DNA from: Pseudomonas veronii
GTDB lineage: Bacteria; Pseudomonadota; Gammaproteobacteria; Pseudomonadales; Pseudomonadaceae
NCBI RefSeq assembly: GCF_001439695.1
Contig: NZ_JYLL01000002.1
Span: 310,001 to 374,000, forward strand
Direction: 5' to 3'
Length of the DNA stretch: 64,000 bases
Below, piece by piece: positions 11,201-20,887 of the stretch. Position 1 is the stretch's first letter, and every line of letters starts with the position of its first letter. The position numbers were made by a program, and so were the translations under genes. Under the pieces are notes generated by a model. It saw only the letters and a list, made by a program, of their open reading frames with translations, was not told the origin of the DNA and searched no databases.

Positions 11201-14200
11201 TGGACGCCGAACGCACCCGCCAGTTACTGCAACAAGCCCCCAGCGCTTATCGCACCCAGGTCAACGACCTGCTGCTGACTGCCCTGGCCCGCGTACTGTG
11301 CCGCTGGAGCGGTCACGCCTCGGCGCTGATCCAACTGGAAGGCCACGGCCGCGAAACCCTGTTCGATGAGATCGACCTGACCCGCAGCGTCGGCTGGTTC
11401 ACCAGCGCCTATCCGGTGCGCCTGACGCCGCTGGCGGAGCAGGGCGCATCGATCAAAGCCATCAAGGAGCAACTGCGCGGCGTGCCGCACAAAGGCCTGG
11501 GCTACGGCGTGCTGCGCTACCTGGCGGACGACCTGTGCAAACAGACGATGGCCGCACTGCCGAGTGCCGACATCACCTTCAACTACCTCGGCCAGTTCGA
11601 CCAGAGCTTCGGCGCCGATGCACTGTTCCACCCGCTGGAGGAATCCGCCGGCCTCGCCCATGACCCGGATGCGCCGCTGCCCAACGAACTGAGTGTCGAC
11701 AGCCAGGTGTACGGCGGCGAACTGGTGCTGCGCTGGACCTTCAGCCGCGCACGCCACGATCAGCAGACGATTGGCGAGTTGGCCGCGGCCTACCTGGACG
11801 AACTGCACAGCCTGATCGCCCATTGCCTCAAGGACGACGCCGGCGGCCTCACGCCTTCCGACTTCCCCCTGGCGCGCCTGACCCAGGCGCAGTTGGACGC
11901 CTTGCCGGTGCCCGCCAGTGCGATCGAAGACGTGTACCCGCTGACCCCGATGCAGGAAGGCCTGCTGCTGCATACCCTGCTTGAACCGGGCACCGGCCTC
12001 TACTACATGCAGGACCGCTACCGCATCGACAGCGCCCTCGACCCCGAGCGTTTCGCCCAGGCCTGGCAAGCGGTGATCGCCCGTCACGAAGCCTTGCGCG
12101 CCTCGTTCTGCTGGAACGTCGGCGAGGACATGCTGCAAGTGATCCACAAACCCGGCAGTACGCCGATCGAGTACCTGGACTGGCGCGCCGTTGCCGAGGC
12201 CGAACAGGAACCGCGCCTGCAAGCGCTGCTCAAGGCCGAGCGCGAAGCCGGTTTCGATCTGCTCAACCAGGCGCCGTTCCACCTGCGTCTGATCCGCGTC
12301 GCTGAAGCGCGCTACTGGTTCATGATGAGCAACCACCACATCCTCATCGATGCCTGGTGCCGTTCGCTGTTGATGAATGATTTCTTCGACCTCTACACGG
12401 CCCTCGGCGCAGGCCACGACGCGCAACTGGCCACGCCGCCGCGTTATCGCGACTACATCGCCTGGCTGCAACGCCAGAACCTGAGTGCGGCGCGCCAGTG
12501 GTGGCAGCACAACCTGCGGGGCTTCGAGCGCACCACGCCGATCCCCAGCGACCGCCCGTTCCTGCGCGAACACGCCGGTGGCAGCGGCGGCATGGTAGTG
12601 GGCGATTGCTACACCCGCCTCGATGCCCGCGACGGTATACACCTGCGCGAACTGGCCCAGGCCCATCAACTGACCGTCAACACCTTTGCCCAGGCCGCGT
12701 GGGCCCTGGTGCTGCGGCGCTTGAGCGGCGAGCGTGACGTGCTGTTCGGCGTCACCGTGGCCGGGCGTCCGGTGGACATGCCGGACATGCAACGGACCGT
12801 CGGCCTGTTCATCAACAGCATCGCGCTGCGTGTGAAGCTGCCCGAGGAGGGCCAACAGTGCAGCGTGCGCCACTGGTTGAATGGCCTGCTCGACAGCAAT
12901 ATGCAACTGCGCGAGTACGAATACCTGCCGCTGGTGACCCTTCAGGAACACAGCGAATTGCCCAAGGGCCAACCGCTGTTCGACAGCCTGTTCGTGTTCG
13001 AAAACGCCCCGGTGGAAGTCTCGGTGCTCGACCGTGCGCAAAGCCTGAACGCCACCTCGGACTCCGGCCGCACCCACACCAACTTCCCGCTGACGGCCGT
13101 GTGCTATCCGGGCGATGAGCTTGGTTTGCACCTGTCCTACGACCAGCGTTACTTCGATGAAAGCACCGTGCAGGGCATGTTGAGTGAGTTCAAGCGCCTG
13201 CTGCTGGCGCTGATGCAGGGTTTTCATGGCGACATGGCCGAGCTGCCATTGATGGGCGCGCAGGAGCGTGAATTCCTGGTACACGGCTGCAACCGGAGCG
13301 AGCACGCCTACCCGCTGGAGCGCAGCTATATCGAGCTGTTCGAAGCCCAGGTGGCGCAGCATCCGCAACGCATCGTCGCCACGTGCCTCGACCGACAGTG
13401 GACGTATGCCGAGTTGAACCGGCGCAGTAACGGCCTGGGCCACGCACTGATCGCCGCGGGTGTCGGCCTGGATCAGCCGGTGGCATTGCTGGCGGAGCGC
13501 AGTCTCGATTTGCTCGGCATGATCATCGGTAGCTTCAAGGCCGGTGCCGGTTACCTGCCGCTCGACCCGGGGCTGCCCGGTCAGCGTCTGAGCCGGATTA
13601 TCGAGCTGAGCCGCACCCCGTTGCTGGTGTGTACCGAGGCGTGTCGCGAGCAGGCCATTGAGCTGCTGCAAGGCGTGGAATGCCAGTTGCTGGTGTGGGA
13701 GGAGGTGCCTGCTCGTGGGGCGAACCCCGGCATTTACAGTGGCCCGGACAACCTTGCCTATGTGATCTATACCTCGGGCTCCACCGGCCAGCCCAAAGGC
13801 GTGATGGTCGAACAGCGCGGCATGCTCAACAACCAGTTGAGCAAGGTGCCGTACCTGGACCTGAGCCCGGTGGATGTGATCGCGCAAACCGCCTCGCAGA
13901 GTTTCGATATTTCGGTGTGGCAGTTCCTTGCCGCGCCGCTGTTCGGCGCGCGGGTGGATATCGTGCCGAATGCCGTCGCCCACGATCCCCAGGGCTTGCT
14001 CGCCCATGTGCAGGCCCAGGGCATCAGCGTGTTGGAAAGCGTGCCGTCGCTGATCCAGGGCATGCTGGCCGAGGCACGCATCCGCCTGGACGGCCTGCGC
14101 TGGATGCTGCCGACCGGCGAAGCCATGCCGCCGGAGCTGGCGCAGCAGTGGTTGCTGCGTTACCCCGAGATTGGCTTGGTCAACGCTTATGGTCCGGCGG

Positions 14201-15147
14201 AATGTTCGGATGATGTGGCGTTCTTCCGTGTCGACCTGGCCTCGACCCGGGGCACTTACCTGCCGATTGGTGCGCCGACCGACAACAACCGCTTGTACGT
14301 GTTGGACGCTGCACTGGCGTTGGTGCCGCAGGGCGCGGTGGGCGAGCTGTGCGTCGCCGGTACCGGCGTAGGGCGCGGTTACGTCAGCGACCCGCTGCGC
14401 ACCGCCCAGGTGTTCGTGCCCAACCCGTTCGGCGCCGCGGGCGAGCGTCTGTACCGCAGCGGCGACCTGGCACGGCGGCGCAGCGATGGGGTGCTGGAGT
14501 ACGTCGGGCGTATCGACCATCAGGTGAAGATCCGCGGCTACCGCATCGAGCTGGGGGAAATCGAAGCGCGTCTGCATGAGCAAGCGGCAGTGCGCGACGC
14601 GGCGGTCGGGGTGCAGGAGGGCGTCAGTGGCAAGCATCTGGTCGGCTATCTAGTGGCCGCTGATGCTGCGTTCAACCCTGGCGAGTGCCTGGAGCGCATC
14701 AAGCAACACCTGCGTTCTGAACTGCCGGAATACATGGTGCCACTGCATTGGCTCTGGCTCGAGCGCCTGCCGCTCAACGCCAATGGCAAACTCGACCGTA
14801 ACGCCCTGCCGGCCCTGGAGATCGGCCAGCTGCACAGCCAGGGCTACCTGGCGCCGCGCAATGAGCTGGAAACCACCTTGGCCGCAATCTGGGCCGAAGT
14901 GCTGAGAGTCGAAAGGGTGGGCGTGCAGGACAACTTCTTCGAACTGGGCGGGCACTCGTTGCTGGCCACGCAGATCGCCTCGCGCGTGCAAAAGACGTTG
15001 CAACGGGATGTGCCGTTGCGGGCGATGTTCGAGTGCAGCACGGTGGCGCAGTTGGCCGAGTACATCGATGGGCTGGCGGCGACAGCGATCAGTGCCGAGA
15101 AGGTGGATCGGTTGAGTGATTTGATGGCGGAGTTGGAGGGCCTGTAA
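2251..15147 (+). CDS. pvdL: Pyoverdine chromophore peptide synthetase PvdL
   Basis: A 4298-residue nonribosomal peptide synthetase that builds the acylated Glu-Tyr-Dab precursor of the pyoverdine chromophore. Domains by motif: acyl-CoA/AMP ligase (about 1-560, '[12 protein letters not shown]' near 168), carrier (Ser610), condensation (HHIIADG at 801), adenylation (IYTSGSTG near 1266), carrier (Ser1650), condensation (HHIVTEG at 1842), adenylation (near 2320), carrier (Ser2715, 'GGDSILS'), epimerisation (HHLVVDG at 2891), condensation of the D-accepting type ('[10 protein letters not shown]' near 3228, HHILIDA at 3362), adenylation (near 3839), carrier (Ser4236). There is no terminal thioesterase, as expected for the first enzyme of the assembly line. 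The epimerase after module three fits D-Tyr. The last adenylation pocket begins D-I-W-E-L-T (Asp3886, Ile3887, Trp3890), which I recall as a diaminobutyrate code. PvdH in this window would supply that substrate. Confidence 0.97.
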   Translation: MMDAFELPRTLAQSLQRRAAQTPERIALRFLAESAEHNVVLSYRDLDRRARAIAAALQANADLGDRAVLLFPSGPDYVAAFFGCLYAGVIAVPAYPPESARHHHQARLLSIIADAEPRLLLTIASLGDDLAQIENAPPLLAVDTLDSALAERWVATDVQADDIAFLQYTSGSTALPKGVQVSHGNLVANELLIRRGFGIDLNPDDVIVSWLPLYHDMGLIGGLLQPIFSGVPCVLMSPAYFLGRPLRWLEAISEYGGTISGGPDFAYRLCSERVSESALERLDLKRWRVAYSGSEPIRLDTLERFAEKFAPCGFTANNFFASYGLAEATLFVAGGRRGHGIPALRLDAQALAANRAEPGPGAAIMSCGTHQPDHAVLIADPHTLSELPDNCVGELWASGPSIAHGYWRNPEASAKTFVQHAGRTWLRSGDLGFFREGEVYITGRLKDLLIVRGHNLYPQDIEQTIEREVEVVRKGRVAAFAVNEQGQEGIGIAAEISRSVQKILAPQALITAIRQAVAEAYQEAPCVVVLLNPGALPKTSSGKLQRSACALRYADGSLDSYAQFPGLQGAASDVALGSTLQTQIAAIWCEQLQVATVAADDHFFLLGGNSISATQVVARLRETLGLELNLRLLFEAPTLSAFAADVAQLQQDGGVAQGTIQCLSHEDELPQSLAQNRLWITWQLDPQSHAYTIPGALRLRGELDADAVRASFAHLIQRHPALRTRFYERDGQAFQRVLASSAFDLHVIDLGDLPAAAREARAQQIREEQAHTAFDLENGPLLRVSLVRLDDEDHQLLVTLHHIIADGWSLNILIDEFSRLYAAASQGQPLQLPPLAVQYADYGNWQRQWLAEGEGQRQLAYWKAQLGDEHPALSLATDHPRAARQRNSASRHNVRLGASLSAAIRQTAQANQSTPFMLLLAAFQTLLYRYSGQRDIRIGVPSANRPRQETQGLVGFFINTLVLRAELDGRLPFNQLLAATRQAAVGAQAHQDLPFEQLLEAFPHAREQGLFQVMFNHQQRDLGALRRLPGLLAEELAWHSREAKFDLQLHSEEDRNGRLSLAFDYADELFESTTIQRLAEHFINLLHAVCEQPQRALGDLKLMQHDEQRPWSEAPCAPARQWLPEQLNQHTSDRTALVWQGGSLSFAQLHTQANRLAHYLRDKGVGPDVCVAIAAERSPQLLIGLLAIIKAGGAYVPLDPDYPAERLAYMLKDSGVHLLLTQTALLAQLPTAEDVCVIAMDGLHLDRWPTQPPGLHLDGEHLAYVIYTSGSTGQPKGVGNTHAALAERLQWMQATYALNDNDVLLQKAPISFDVSVWECFWPLITGCRLVLAGPGEQRDPQRIAQLVQAHGVTTLHFVPPLLQLFIDEPLAAECTSLRRLFCGGEALPAELRDRVLARLPAVQLHNRYGPTETAINVTHWHCRAEDGERSPIGRPLGNVICRVLDEQLNPLPAGVPGELCIGGIGLARGYLGRAGLTAERFIADPLGAPGSRLYRSGDRARWSADGVLDYLGRLDQQVKLRGFRVEPQEIEARLLALDGIAQAVVLVRDDQLIGYYTATAALDAQTVKAALAAGLPEYMVPAHLMRLDAMPLSPSGKLDRRALPEPVWQTREHVEPESPLQQQIAAIWREVLGLPRIGLRDDFFALGGHSLLATQIISRTRQACDVELPLRTLFEASELGAFAEQVGQIQAAGQRNQQTAVAQVDRSRPVPLSYSQQRMWFLWQLEPDSPAYNVGGMARLRGVLDVGRFEAALQALVMRHETLRTTFPSVDGVAHQQVSAQTGLRMGWQDFSALSHLECEQRLQQLADVEAHTPFNLETGPLLRVCLVKAGAQEHYLVLTLHHIVTEGWAMDIFARELSALYEAFIDERDSPLAPLPVQYLDYSVWQRQWLESGERQRQLDYWIAQLGYEHPLLELPGDRPRPPVQSHRGGLYRFDLSDELAARVRAFNAAHGLTLFMSMTATLAVLLYRYSGQTDLRIGAPVANRIRPESEGLIGAFLNTQVLRCRLDGQMSVGELFEQVRHTVIEGQSHQDLPFDHLVEALQPPRSAAYNPLFQVMCNVQRWEFQQRRQLGGMSVEYLANDARATKFDLNLEVTDLDHRLGCCLTYSTDLFDEPRVARMAEHWRNLLEALIADPQQRLSELPMLGADEQHALQRSLGSDAAEQRLDQCLHSLFNQQALARADAPALTFAGETLSYRELNARANRLAWMLRERGVGPQVRVGLALPRSLEMVIGLLAILKAGGAYVPLDPEYPLDRLHYMIEDSGIGLLLSDAAMFAALGELPATLACWCLEDDLPVLANYPASEPPFLSLPQHPAYLIYTSGSTGKPKGVVVCHGEIAMHCQAVIERFGMRPDDCELHFYSINFDAATERLLVPLLSGAQLVLRAQGQWDAEQICGLIRTHRINVLGFTPSYGSQLAQWLATQRQTLPVRLCITGGEALTGEHLQRIRAAFQPQVFFNAYGPTETVVMPLAGLAPQHLAEGVGSVPIGSIVGARVAYILDADLALVPQGASGELYVGGAGLAQGYHQRPGMTAERFVADPFAARGGRLYRTGDLVRQLSDGQVEYLGRIDHQVKIRGFRIELGEIETRLLEHPAVREAVVLALDSPSGKQLVAYLASDAEHGPLRDALKAHLKAQLPDYMVPAHWLVLDSMPLTANGKLDRRALPPPDAEANRQHYVAPRNALEQALAAIWCAVLNVQQVGLDDNFFELGGDSILSIQVVSRARQAGIHFSPRDLFQHQTVQTLAAVATRAEQVSAEQGVLSGRSGLTPIQQWFFETEIPARQHWNQALVLKPLQLLDPHRLEQALLAVLEQHDALRLSFTRRDAQWHAEHLAVPEGGVLMQAQVCDLQQCSALFSDTQRSLDLAHGPLLRALLVDGPQGQQRLLIVIHHLVVDGVSWRVLLEDLQNGYRQLSDGQSVSLPAKTSALRDWAARLQAYAGSESLREELCVWQERLAGAAVPLPVARPHGALRHRDAETLSVRLDAERTRQLLQQAPSAYRTQVNDLLLTALARVLCRWSGHASALIQLEGHGRETLFDEIDLTRSVGWFTSAYPVRLTPLAEQGASIKAIKEQLRGVPHKGLGYGVLRYLADDLCKQTMAALPSADITFNYLGQFDQSFGADALFHPLEESAGLAHDPDAPLPNELSVDSQVYGGELVLRWTFSRARHDQQTIGELAAAYLDELHSLIAHCLKDDAGGLTPSDFPLARLTQAQLDALPVPASAIEDVYPLTPMQEGLLLHTLLEPGTGLYYMQDRYRIDSALDPERFAQAWQAVIARHEALRASFCWNVGEDMLQVIHKPGSTPIEYLDWRAVAEAEQEPRLQALLKAEREAGFDLLNQAPFHLRLIRVAEARYWFMMSNHHILIDAWCRSLLMNDFFDLYTALGAGHDAQLATPPRYRDYIAWLQRQNLSAARQWWQHNLRGFERTTPIPSDRPFLREHAGGSGGMVVGDCYTRLDARDGIHLRELAQAHQLTVNTFAQAAWALVLRRLSGERDVLFGVTVAGRPVDMPDMQRTVGLFINSIALRVKLPEEGQQCSVRHWLNGLLDSNMQLREYEYLPLVTLQEHSELPKGQPLFDSLFVFENAPVEVSVLDRAQSLNATSDSGRTHTNFPLTAVCYPGDELGLHLSYDQRYFDESTVQGMLSEFKRLLLALMQGFHGDMAELPLMGAQEREFLVHGCNRSEHAYPLERSYIELFEAQVAQHPQRIVATCLDRQWTYAELNRRSNGLGHALIAAGVGLDQPVALLAERSLDLLGMIIGSFKAGAGYLPLDPGLPGQRLSRIIELSRTPLLVCTEACREQAIELLQGVECQLLVWEEVPARGANPGIYSGPDNLAYVIYTSGSTGQPKGVMVEQRGMLNNQLSKVPYLDLSPVDVIAQTASQSFDISVWQFLAAPLFGARVDIVPNAVAHDPQGLLAHVQAQGISVLESVPSLIQGMLAEARIRLDGLRWMLPTGEAMPPELAQQWLLRYPEIGLVNAYGPAECSDDVAFFRVDLASTRGTYLPIGAPTDNNRLYVLDAALALVPQGAVGELCVAGTGVGRGYVSDPLRTAQVFVPNPFGAAGERLYRSGDLARRRSDGVLEYVGRIDHQVKIRGYRIELGEIEARLHEQAAVRDAAVGVQEGVSGKHLVGYLVAADAAFNPGECLERIKQHLRSELPEYMVPLHWLWLERLPLNANGKLDRNALPALEIGQLHSQGYLAPRNELETTLAAIWAEVLRVERVGVQDNFFELGGHSLLATQIASRVQKTLQRDVPLRAMFECSTVAQLAEYIDGLAATAISAEKVDRLSDLMAELEGL

Positions 15148-15170
15148 TTTTCGCTGCCTGCATGGGCCTC

Positions 15171-15241
15171 ATCGGGGCAAGCCCCCTCCCACACTCGACC
15201 GGGTTCATGCCTTCAAATGTGGGAGGGGGCTTGCCCCCGAT
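15171..15241. repeat. REP-like inverted repeat, GGGGGCTTGCCCCCGAT type
   Basis: The two arms (15171-15193 and 15218-15241) are near-perfect inverted copies around a 24-base spacer. It sits between the convergent 3' ends of pvdL and dsbG and may end transcription from both sides. The same arm recurs at 27537 and 61797. Confidence 0.8.
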
Positions 15242-15261
15242 AGCGTCAGTCCAGACGCCGC

Positions 15262-16023
15262 CTATTTCGGCCCAAGGATCTTCACCAACTTATCCGGCGA
15301 CGGCGCCCCTTGCTGTTGCTGCAAGCCGCCCTTGTCATCCAGATAGAAAATCGCTGGCGTCGCCGACAACTCCAGCTCATCCATCAACTTCATATTGGCC
15401 TCGAGCTTGGCTTCAATCGCCGCCGGGATTTTGTCCAGCGCCTGCAACTTGCTGCCCTTGCCGGCGGCTTCGTGTTCTTGCAGGGCTTTTTGCGGGTCTG
15501 GGCTGGCCAGCAGGGCGGCGGATTTGCCTGGGCTGTCTTGGCGGATGATGCCGACCATGATGTGACGCAACTGCACCTTACCGGCCTTGACCCAGGGCCG
15601 CGCCTGTTCCCAGAACATGTTGCAGTACGGGCAGTTGGGGTCGCTGAACAGGTAGACCGTGCGCGGCGCGTTGGTGTCGCCGTCCTGGATCCAGCTGCTT
15701 TTTTCCATCTTCGCCCAGACTTCCTTGGCCATCGGCGCGTACACCAATTGTTCCAGGGGCGCGCTGCTCAGGTCATTGCCCTGGGCGTCGTACAGGGTGC
15801 CGGCGAGCACGCTTTTGCCGTCGGCGCTCAGGTACAGCGCCATGCCGCGGTTCTGGTACTGCGCGGCGTAGCCGGTGAGGCCGCTGGGGGCGTCGAACTT
15901 GCCGAGGATCTTGGCGCCCTTGGCTTCGATCTGTTTGATCGGGGCCGGCCAGTCTTCGGCCTGGGCCAGGGTGGCGGCCATGCTCAGTGATAACAGGGTC
16001 AGCAGGTGGCGGAGGCGGGGCAT
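15262..16023 (-). CDS. dsbG: Periplasmic thiol:disulfide isomerase DsbG
   Basis: A periplasmic thioredoxin-fold protein that isomerises or reduces protein disulfides and is kept reduced by DsbD. The 253 residues begin with a signal peptide (about 1-22, ending 'AATLAQA'). A dimerisation region follows, then the redox motif CPYC at 131-134 inside 'FSDPNCPYC', and the cis-Pro region 'LSATPAIFYLDDKG' near 220. It is the last gene of a three-gene operon; its start overlaps the end of the TlpA-like gene by 25 bases. Position and order match what I recall for PA2476. Confidence 0.9.
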   Translation of the reverse strand: MPRLRHLLTLLSLSMAATLAQAEDWPAPIKQIEAKGAKILGKFDAPSGLTGYAAQYQNRGMALYLSADGKSVLAGTLYDAQGNDLSSAPLEQLVYAPMAKEVWAKMEKSSWIQDGDTNAPRTVYLFSDPNCPYCNMFWEQARPWVKAGKVQLRHIMVGIIRQDSPGKSAALLASPDPQKALQEHEAAGKGSKLQALDKIPAAIEAKLEANMKLMDELELSATPAIFYLDDKGGLQQQQGAPSPDKLVKILGPK

Positions 16024-16859
16024 GTCGGTTTCCTTGTAGGGGGCGTGACGGCGGGGGCGGTGTCGAAGGGTTCCATGGCACGGGCCAGGCTGGCCTGGGA
16101 CAGTTCACCGAGGTGGCTGTTGATCAGGCGTCCATCGGCTTGGTAGAACAGCGTGGTCGGCAAGGCCATGGAGCCCACGGCCTGGCCGAGGCGGCCGCTG
16201 GCGTCGAACAAGACGTTGTCCAGGGTCAGGCCCTGGGTCGCCAGGTAAGTGCTGACGCTTTGCATGCTTTCGGCCTGGTTGACGAACAGGAACGTCACGT
16301 CGGGGCGTTGGCGTTGGGCGCGTTCCAGTACTGGCATTTCCCGACGGCACGGCGGGCACCACGTGGCCCACAGGTTGATCACCAGCGGGCCGCCCTGGTA
16401 ATCGCCCAGTTGCACCACCTCGCCGTTGGCGTTGCGCAGGGTGATGTCCGGCAGGCGCGAGCCCTTGTCATACAGGCTCAGCGACAGGCTGGTCATACCC
16501 CAGAACAGCAGGCCGGTGATGACCCCGGCACTCAACGGTTTGCGCAGGGCCGGGCGGCGCCAGCCATACAGCAGCGCGCCGAGGATCAGTGCAATGACGC
16601 CGGGCCAGGCGAGAAAGCCGCCGTCGCGCAGGTCGACGATCTGCAACGGGTCGTTGCGGTAGTAACTCCAGTACATCAGCACAAAGCTGACGCGGGCCGT
16701 CAACATGCCCAGCAGGAACAGGCTGAACAGCACCGACTCCGGGTTCTCCCCGCCACGCTTGGCCACGCGCCAGCCCACCAGAGTGGCGAGAATCAGCGCG
16801 CCGATCAGCAGGATGTGATTCAGGGCGATGGCGAAGGTGCCGATGGTCAGGGTCAGCAT
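15999..16859 (-). CDS. Membrane-anchored TlpA/DsbE-like thioredoxin with multi-helix N-terminal domain
   Basis: A 286-residue protein with about four N-terminal membrane helices (about 8-30, 43-65, 83-100, 110-130; the first part resembles the prolipoprotein diacylglyceryl transferase helical fold) followed by a periplasmic TlpA-like thioredoxin domain carrying WCPPC (Cys168, Cys171). It probably transfers reducing power from DsbD to periplasmic substrates. The start codon overlaps the dsbD stop (ATGA) and the end overlaps dsbG, so the three are translationally coupled. It corresponds in position to PA2477 (DsbE2-like). The C-terminus ends with an odd Cys-containing tail ('TRKPTCPASATC'). Confidence 0.85.
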   Translation of the reverse strand: MLTLTIGTFAIALNHILLIGALILATLVGWRVAKRGGENPESVLFSLFLLGMLTARVSFVLMYWSYYRNDPLQIVDLRDGGFLAWPGVIALILGALLYGWRRPALRKPLSAGVITGLLFWGMTSLSLSLYDKGSRLPDITLRNANGEVVQLGDYQGGPLVINLWATWCPPCRREMPVLERAQRQRPDVTFLFVNQAESMQSVSTYLATQGLTLDNVLFDASGRLGQAVGSMALPTTLFYQADGRLINSHLGELSQASLARAMEPFDTAPAVTPPTRKPTCPASATC

Positions 16860-18592
16860 CAGCGGGCATCCCGCGTCTGGGTCCAGCGTTGCAGGAACGT
16901 ATCGGCATCGACTTCGCCGGTAATGCGTCGGGCGCGGCGTTCTTCACCGTCCGGGCCGATCCATACGAAGCTCGGTGGCCCCGGCACTTTGTAGCGATCG
17001 AGCAGTGCGCGGCTGGCGGCATTGTCGGCGGTGACGTCCAGGCGCAGCAGGCGCACGTCTTTCAAGGCGTCCATTACGTGGGGTTTGCCGAACACCTGTT
17101 TTTCCATGATCTTGCATGACACGCACCAGTCGGCGTAGTAATCCACCAGCACCCATTGGCCCTGGGCCTTGGCGCTGTCGAGCTGGCTTTGCAGCACGGC
17201 CGGGTCGTTGATCGTCATGAACGCATCGTGGGCACTCGGCGCGCCGCTGATCCGCGAGCCGCTGTAGACCTTCAGCGGTTGCCACACATCGTCGCTGCCA
17301 CCTGCCGCACCGACCAGCAGCAAGCCGCCCCACAACCCGAGCACCACGGAAACGGCGCCGGACAGCATGGCGACCCGCCCGAAATCCTGGGCCAGGCGCC
17401 AGCCGCAATAGGCCATGGCCATGGCCAGCGCGCCCCACAGGCCGAGCCACAGGTTTTCCCCGACCACTGGGCGGATCATCAACACGGCGGTGGCCAGGAA
17501 CAGGAAGCCGAACACGCCCTTGAGCACGTTCATCCAGGTGCCCGGCTTGGGCAGGAAGCGGTTGCCCACGGTCACCAGCAGCAACAGAGGCACGCCAATA
17601 CCGATGCCCATGGCGAACAGGATCAGCCCGCCGTGCAGGGCATTACCGCTCTGGGCGATATAGAGCAGGGCGCCGGCCAGGGGCGCGGTCATGCAGGGGC
17701 CGACCAGCAGGCCGGACAGCGCGCCGAGCACTCCGGCGCCGATCAGGCTGCCGCCGCTCTGGTTGCGGCTGACGTTGTCGAGGCGATCGCGCAGGGCCAC
17801 CGGCAGTTGCAGTTCGAAAAAGCCGAACATCGGCAGGGCCAGGATCACGAACAAGGCCGCGAAGCTGCCGAGTATCCACGGGGTTTGCAGCAGCGCCGCC
17901 AGGTTGCTGCCGAGCAGCGCGGCCAGTACGCCCAGCGCGGCATACACCAGCGCCATGCACACCACGTAGCTGCCGGCCAACGCAAAACCGCGACGCGGGT
18001 TGGCCCCGCTGCCGACCACCAGGCCGGCGAGGATCGGCAACATCGGCAACGAACACGGGGCAAACGCCAGCAACAGGCCCAGGCCGAAGAACACCAGCAG
18101 GCTCCACCCCAGGCTGCGCTGCTGCAGGCCGCTGGCCAGGCTCTGGTCCTGGGCTTGTGCGGTGGCGGCGACGGCCGGGTTGCCGCCCAGGTCCACGGTC
18201 ATCGACTGTGGCGGGTAACACAGGCCGGCATCGGCACAGCCCTGCCAGCCCAGCTTGACCTGGCCGGTCGTCCCCGCCGGAATCTTCACTTCGAGGCCTT
18301 GGCGGTATACTTGCTGTTCGCCGAAGAACTCATCGCTATGGGCTTCACCCTCGGGCAGCGCGGGTTTTTCGGCGAGGCCGTCGAACTTCATGCGTTGTTG
18401 GTACAGGTAATAACCATCGGCTATCTGCCAGAACAGCTGGGTTTCGCCGGACTCCAGGCGTTCGGACGTCAAGGTGAAGGCCTTGCCCACCGGGAGGAAG
18501 TCGGGTTTGGTCTCGAACGGGTTACCCGGCGCAGCCTGGGCGAATCCCGCGAACAACATCAGCAGTAAGGTAAATAGATGCCGCATGGTCAA
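16859..18592 (-). CDS. dsbD: Thiol:disulfide interchange protein DsbD
   Basis: An inner-membrane electron carrier from cytoplasmic thioredoxin to periplasmic partners. The 577 residues show a signal peptide (to about 20), the periplasmic alpha domain with Cys119 and Cys125 ('GCADAGLCYPP'), a multi-helix beta domain with conserved 'APCSLPMLP' and 'GPCMTAPLAG' cysteines, and a periplasmic gamma domain with WCVSC (Cys490, Cys493). All six redox cysteines of the family are present. It is the first gene of the dsbD-tlpA-dsbG operon, and its promoter region is shared with the divergent response regulator. An in-frame ATG two codons downstream is an alternative start. Confidence 0.94.
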   Translation of the reverse strand: MTMRHLFTLLLMLFAGFAQAAPGNPFETKPDFLPVGKAFTLTSERLESGETQLFWQIADGYYLYQQRMKFDGLAEKPALPEGEAHSDEFFGEQQVYRQGLEVKIPAGTTGQVKLGWQGCADAGLCYPPQSMTVDLGGNPAVAATAQAQDQSLASGLQQRSLGWSLLVFFGLGLLLAFAPCSLPMLPILAGLVVGSGANPRRGFALAGSYVVCMALVYAALGVLAALLGSNLAALLQTPWILGSFAALFVILALPMFGFFELQLPVALRDRLDNVSRNQSGGSLIGAGVLGALSGLLVGPCMTAPLAGALLYIAQSGNALHGGLILFAMGIGIGVPLLLLVTVGNRFLPKPGTWMNVLKGVFGFLFLATAVLMIRPVVGENLWLGLWGALAMAMAYCGWRLAQDFGRVAMLSGAVSVVLGLWGGLLLVGAAGGSDDVWQPLKVYSGSRISGAPSAHDAFMTINDPAVLQSQLDSAKAQGQWVLVDYYADWCVSCKIMEKQVFGKPHVMDALKDVRLLRLDVTADNAASRALLDRYKVPGPPSFVWIGPDGEERRARRITGEVDADTFLQRWTQTRDAR

Positions 18593-18633
18593 GCCTTAGT
18601 TCGATGCAAGTGAGGCACACAATGTGTGGCGTT

Positions 18634-18653
18634 GATTAACCGATGATTAACCG
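18634..18653. promoter_or_regulatory. Tandem GATTAACCG repeat, likely response-regulator operator
   Basis: Two perfect copies of GATTAACCG lie 11 bases apart (18634-18642 and 18645-18653) in the 171-base gap between dsbD and the response regulator. Direct repeats with a period of one helix turn are the classic binding site of OmpR-family response regulators. The site is about 42 bases upstream of the dsbD start codon. Confidence 0.7.
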
Positions 18654-18763
18654 GACGCTATTCTAGAGCGTAGGGATTATCTGATGTTGCGAACTTTGCC
18701 GGCATAATGCGCGCTTAATCGATCTGTCTTCTAATCCCCCCCATCTTTCATGAAGGGTTCAGC

Positions 18764-19444
18764 ATGCACGTACTGGTCTGTGAAGACGACGAACTGATCG
18801 CCAGCGGCATCGTGGCCGGCCTCGGTGCCCAGGGCTTTACCGTCGAGCGCGTGGCCACCGCCGCCGCCGCGCGGGCGATGCTCAAGGCTGCCGAATTCGA
18901 CATCATGGTGCTCGACCTCGGGCTGCCCGACGAAGACGGCCTCAAGTTGCTGCAACAACAGCGCAGCCAGGGCCTGGAAATTCCGGTGCTGATCCTCACC
19001 GCGCGGGATTCGGTGACCAACCGCGTCGACGGCCTGCAAGCCGGCGCCGATGATTACCTGCTCAAGCCCTTCGACCTGCGCGAACTCGCCGCGCGCCTGC
19101 AAACCTTGCTGCGCCGCGTGGCCGGGCGCAGCGTCAACCTGATCGAACACGGCCGCCTCAGTTACGACCCGAGCAGCCGCGAAACCCTGCTGGCCGGGCA
19201 GCCCGTGGACCTTTCCCGCCGTGAACAAGCGCTGTTGCAGGCGCTGCTGCACAACAAGGGCCGCGTGCTCTCCAGCGAACAGCTCAAAGACAGCGTCTAC
19301 GGTTTCAACGACGAACTGGAAAGCAACGCCCTCAACGTGCATATCCACCATCTGCGGCGCAAATTGGGCAACGGCATCGTCGAAACGGTGCGTGGCCTGG
19401 GCTACCGCCTGGGGCCGGCGGATGGTGGAGAGAGCGCTTCGTGA
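18764..19444 (+). CDS. dsbR: OmpR-family response regulator, DsbR-like
   Basis: A 226-residue regulator: receiver domain (1-115) with acidic pocket 'CEDDE' at 6-10, phosphoacceptor Asp51 ('LDLGLP') and the conserved 'LLKPF' lysine near 103; winged-helix DNA-binding domain (about 125-220, ending 'ETVRGLGYRLG'). It is translated together with the sensor kinase (ATGA overlap) and is divergent from dsbD. In P. aeruginosa the equivalent pair beside dsbD-E-G has, as I recall, been described as the copper-responsive DsbRS system; synteny supports the same role, but the name is an inference. Confidence 0.88.
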   Translation: MHVLVCEDDELIASGIVAGLGAQGFTVERVATAAAARAMLKAAEFDIMVLDLGLPDEDGLKLLQQQRSQGLEIPVLILTARDSVTNRVDGLQAGADDYLLKPFDLRELAARLQTLLRRVAGRSVNLIEHGRLSYDPSSRETLLAGQPVDLSRREQALLQALLHNKGRVLSSEQLKDSVYGFNDELESNALNVHIHHLRRKLGNGIVETVRGLGYRLGPADGGESAS

Positions 19445-20763
19445 TGAGCCTGCGCCTGCGCCTGACCTTCAAGCTCGGTGCCGCTTTTGTGTTGATCTGG
19501 GCGCTGGCGGCGGCCTGGATGCTCAACGATCTGCGCAACCAGATGATGTTCTCCCTCGACCAGCGCCTGGTCGCGTCGGCGCGTATGGTCGCCGGTTTGA
19601 TGGAGCAGATGCCGGGCCTGGCGAGCAGCGCCGAGGGCAAGCACTTCAGCGCCGAGCAACTGAACGTGCCGGGCGGCATGGCCTGTCAGGTCAGTTCCTT
19701 GCGCGGCGAAGTGTTGGCGCGCAGCCACACCACGCCGGACCAGGGGCTGGAATCCCATCGCAGCGGTTTTCGCGACCAGATCATCGACGGCGCGGCGTGG
19801 CGCAGCTTCACCCTGGCCCGTGGCGATCTGTTCATTACCACCGCCGACCGCCAGGTGGAGCGCGAGGCGTTGAACCTGTCGATCCTGCTGGCGGCCTCGG
19901 TGCCGGTCGGTGTGGCGTTGTTGGGCTGCCTGTGCCTGCTGTGGCTGGGGATCGGTCAAAGCCTGCAGCCGCTCAATCGCATGCGCGATGCATTGATGCG
20001 GCGCAGCGCCGATTCCCTCGAACCGTTGCAGATCCACCCGCTGCCCAGCGAGCTGAAACCGCTGCTCGACACCCAGAACCAGCTGTTGCAGCGCATTGCC
20101 AAGACCATCGAGCGCGAACGCCGCCTCACCGGCGACGCCGCCCACGAACTGCGCAGCCCGCTGACTGCGATCAAGACCCACCTGCAAGTGGCGCGCATGA
20201 CCGACGGCGCGGCCCGCGACCAGTCCCTGGCCCATGCCGAGGAGGGCGCCGACCGCCTGCACCGCACCCTCGAGCAATTGCTGTTGCTGGCACGGGTGGA
20301 GGGCAGCCTGTCGTTCGACGACGGCGTGCAGTCGAGTGCCGAGCAAGTCGCACGGCTGGCGATCCAGGATGCCAACGCCGGCGACAACCAGCGCATCGAC
20401 CTGATCCTGCCGGACGACCTCAGCGATACCCCGCTGGAAATGCCGGTGGGCCTGGCCGTCGCGGCCCTGCGCAACCTGCTGGACAACGCCCTGCGCCACA
20501 CCCCGGCCGATACCCGGGTGGAGCTGAGTGTGTTGATGGCCGGCGATCAGGTGGTGTTCCGCGTGCGCGACCACGGCAAACAGATCGCCAGCGAAGACCT
20601 GCAATACCTGACCCAGCGCTTCTGGCGCAACGGCAACAGCGAGGGCTGCGGCCTGGGCCTGGCGATTGTGCAGGCGATCGTCCAGCGCTGCTCCTGCTCG
20701 TTGACGTTCGACAGCCAGCCGGATGGCCTGCGGGTCGATCTGGGCATGCCGCTGCGGCGCTGA
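19444..20763 (+). CDS. dsbS: Sensor histidine kinase, DsbS-like (copper sensor candidate)
   Basis: An inner-membrane sensor with helices at about 8-28 and 140-165 flanking a short periplasmic domain, then a dimerisation domain with H-box 'AHELRSPL' (His234), an N-box 'LRNLLDNALRHT' and a G-box 'GCGLGLAIV'. The periplasmic loop has one cysteine ('GGMACQVSS'), residue 81 from the ATG at 19444 or 82 from the overlapping GTG at 19441. I recall Cys82 as the copper-binding residue of P. aeruginosa DsbS, so the match is striking. It overlaps dsbR by one base (ATGA). Confidence 0.87.
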   Translation: MSLRLRLTFKLGAAFVLIWALAAAWMLNDLRNQMMFSLDQRLVASARMVAGLMEQMPGLASSAEGKHFSAEQLNVPGGMACQVSSLRGEVLARSHTTPDQGLESHRSGFRDQIIDGAAWRSFTLARGDLFITTADRQVEREALNLSILLAASVPVGVALLGCLCLLWLGIGQSLQPLNRMRDALMRRSADSLEPLQIHPLPSELKPLLDTQNQLLQRIAKTIERERRLTGDAAHELRSPLTAIKTHLQVARMTDGAARDQSLAHAEEGADRLHRTLEQLLLLARVEGSLSFDDGVQSSAEQVARLAIQDANAGDNQRIDLILPDDLSDTPLEMPVGLAVAALRNLLDNALRHTPADTRVELSVLMAGDQVVFRVRDHGKQIASEDLQYLTQRFWRNGNSEGCGLGLAIVQAIVQRCSCSLTFDSQPDGLRVDLGMPLRR

Positions 20764-20887
20764 CCCGCGTTCTTTCGTGTGCCAAATAGTTACCGCCCGC
20801 CTGACGTTCAACCCTTCAGGATGGCGGTCATTGTTTTGCGCTTGAACGGGCCGAATGACTCGGCCTGTACCGAAAAGGACGCTTCTT

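Noticed and set aside
2032..14637. Very long minus-strand open frames (up to 1300 residues) opposite pvdG-pvdL
   Set aside because: They are rich in Gln, Arg, Ala and His with no domain motifs, as expected when GC-rich coding DNA is read on the other strand. The plus strand holds clear NRPS domains throughout.
17156..18568. 470-residue plus-strand open frame opposite dsbD
   Set aside because: The composition is Gln/His/Arg-rich without motifs; the minus strand encodes a complete DsbD.
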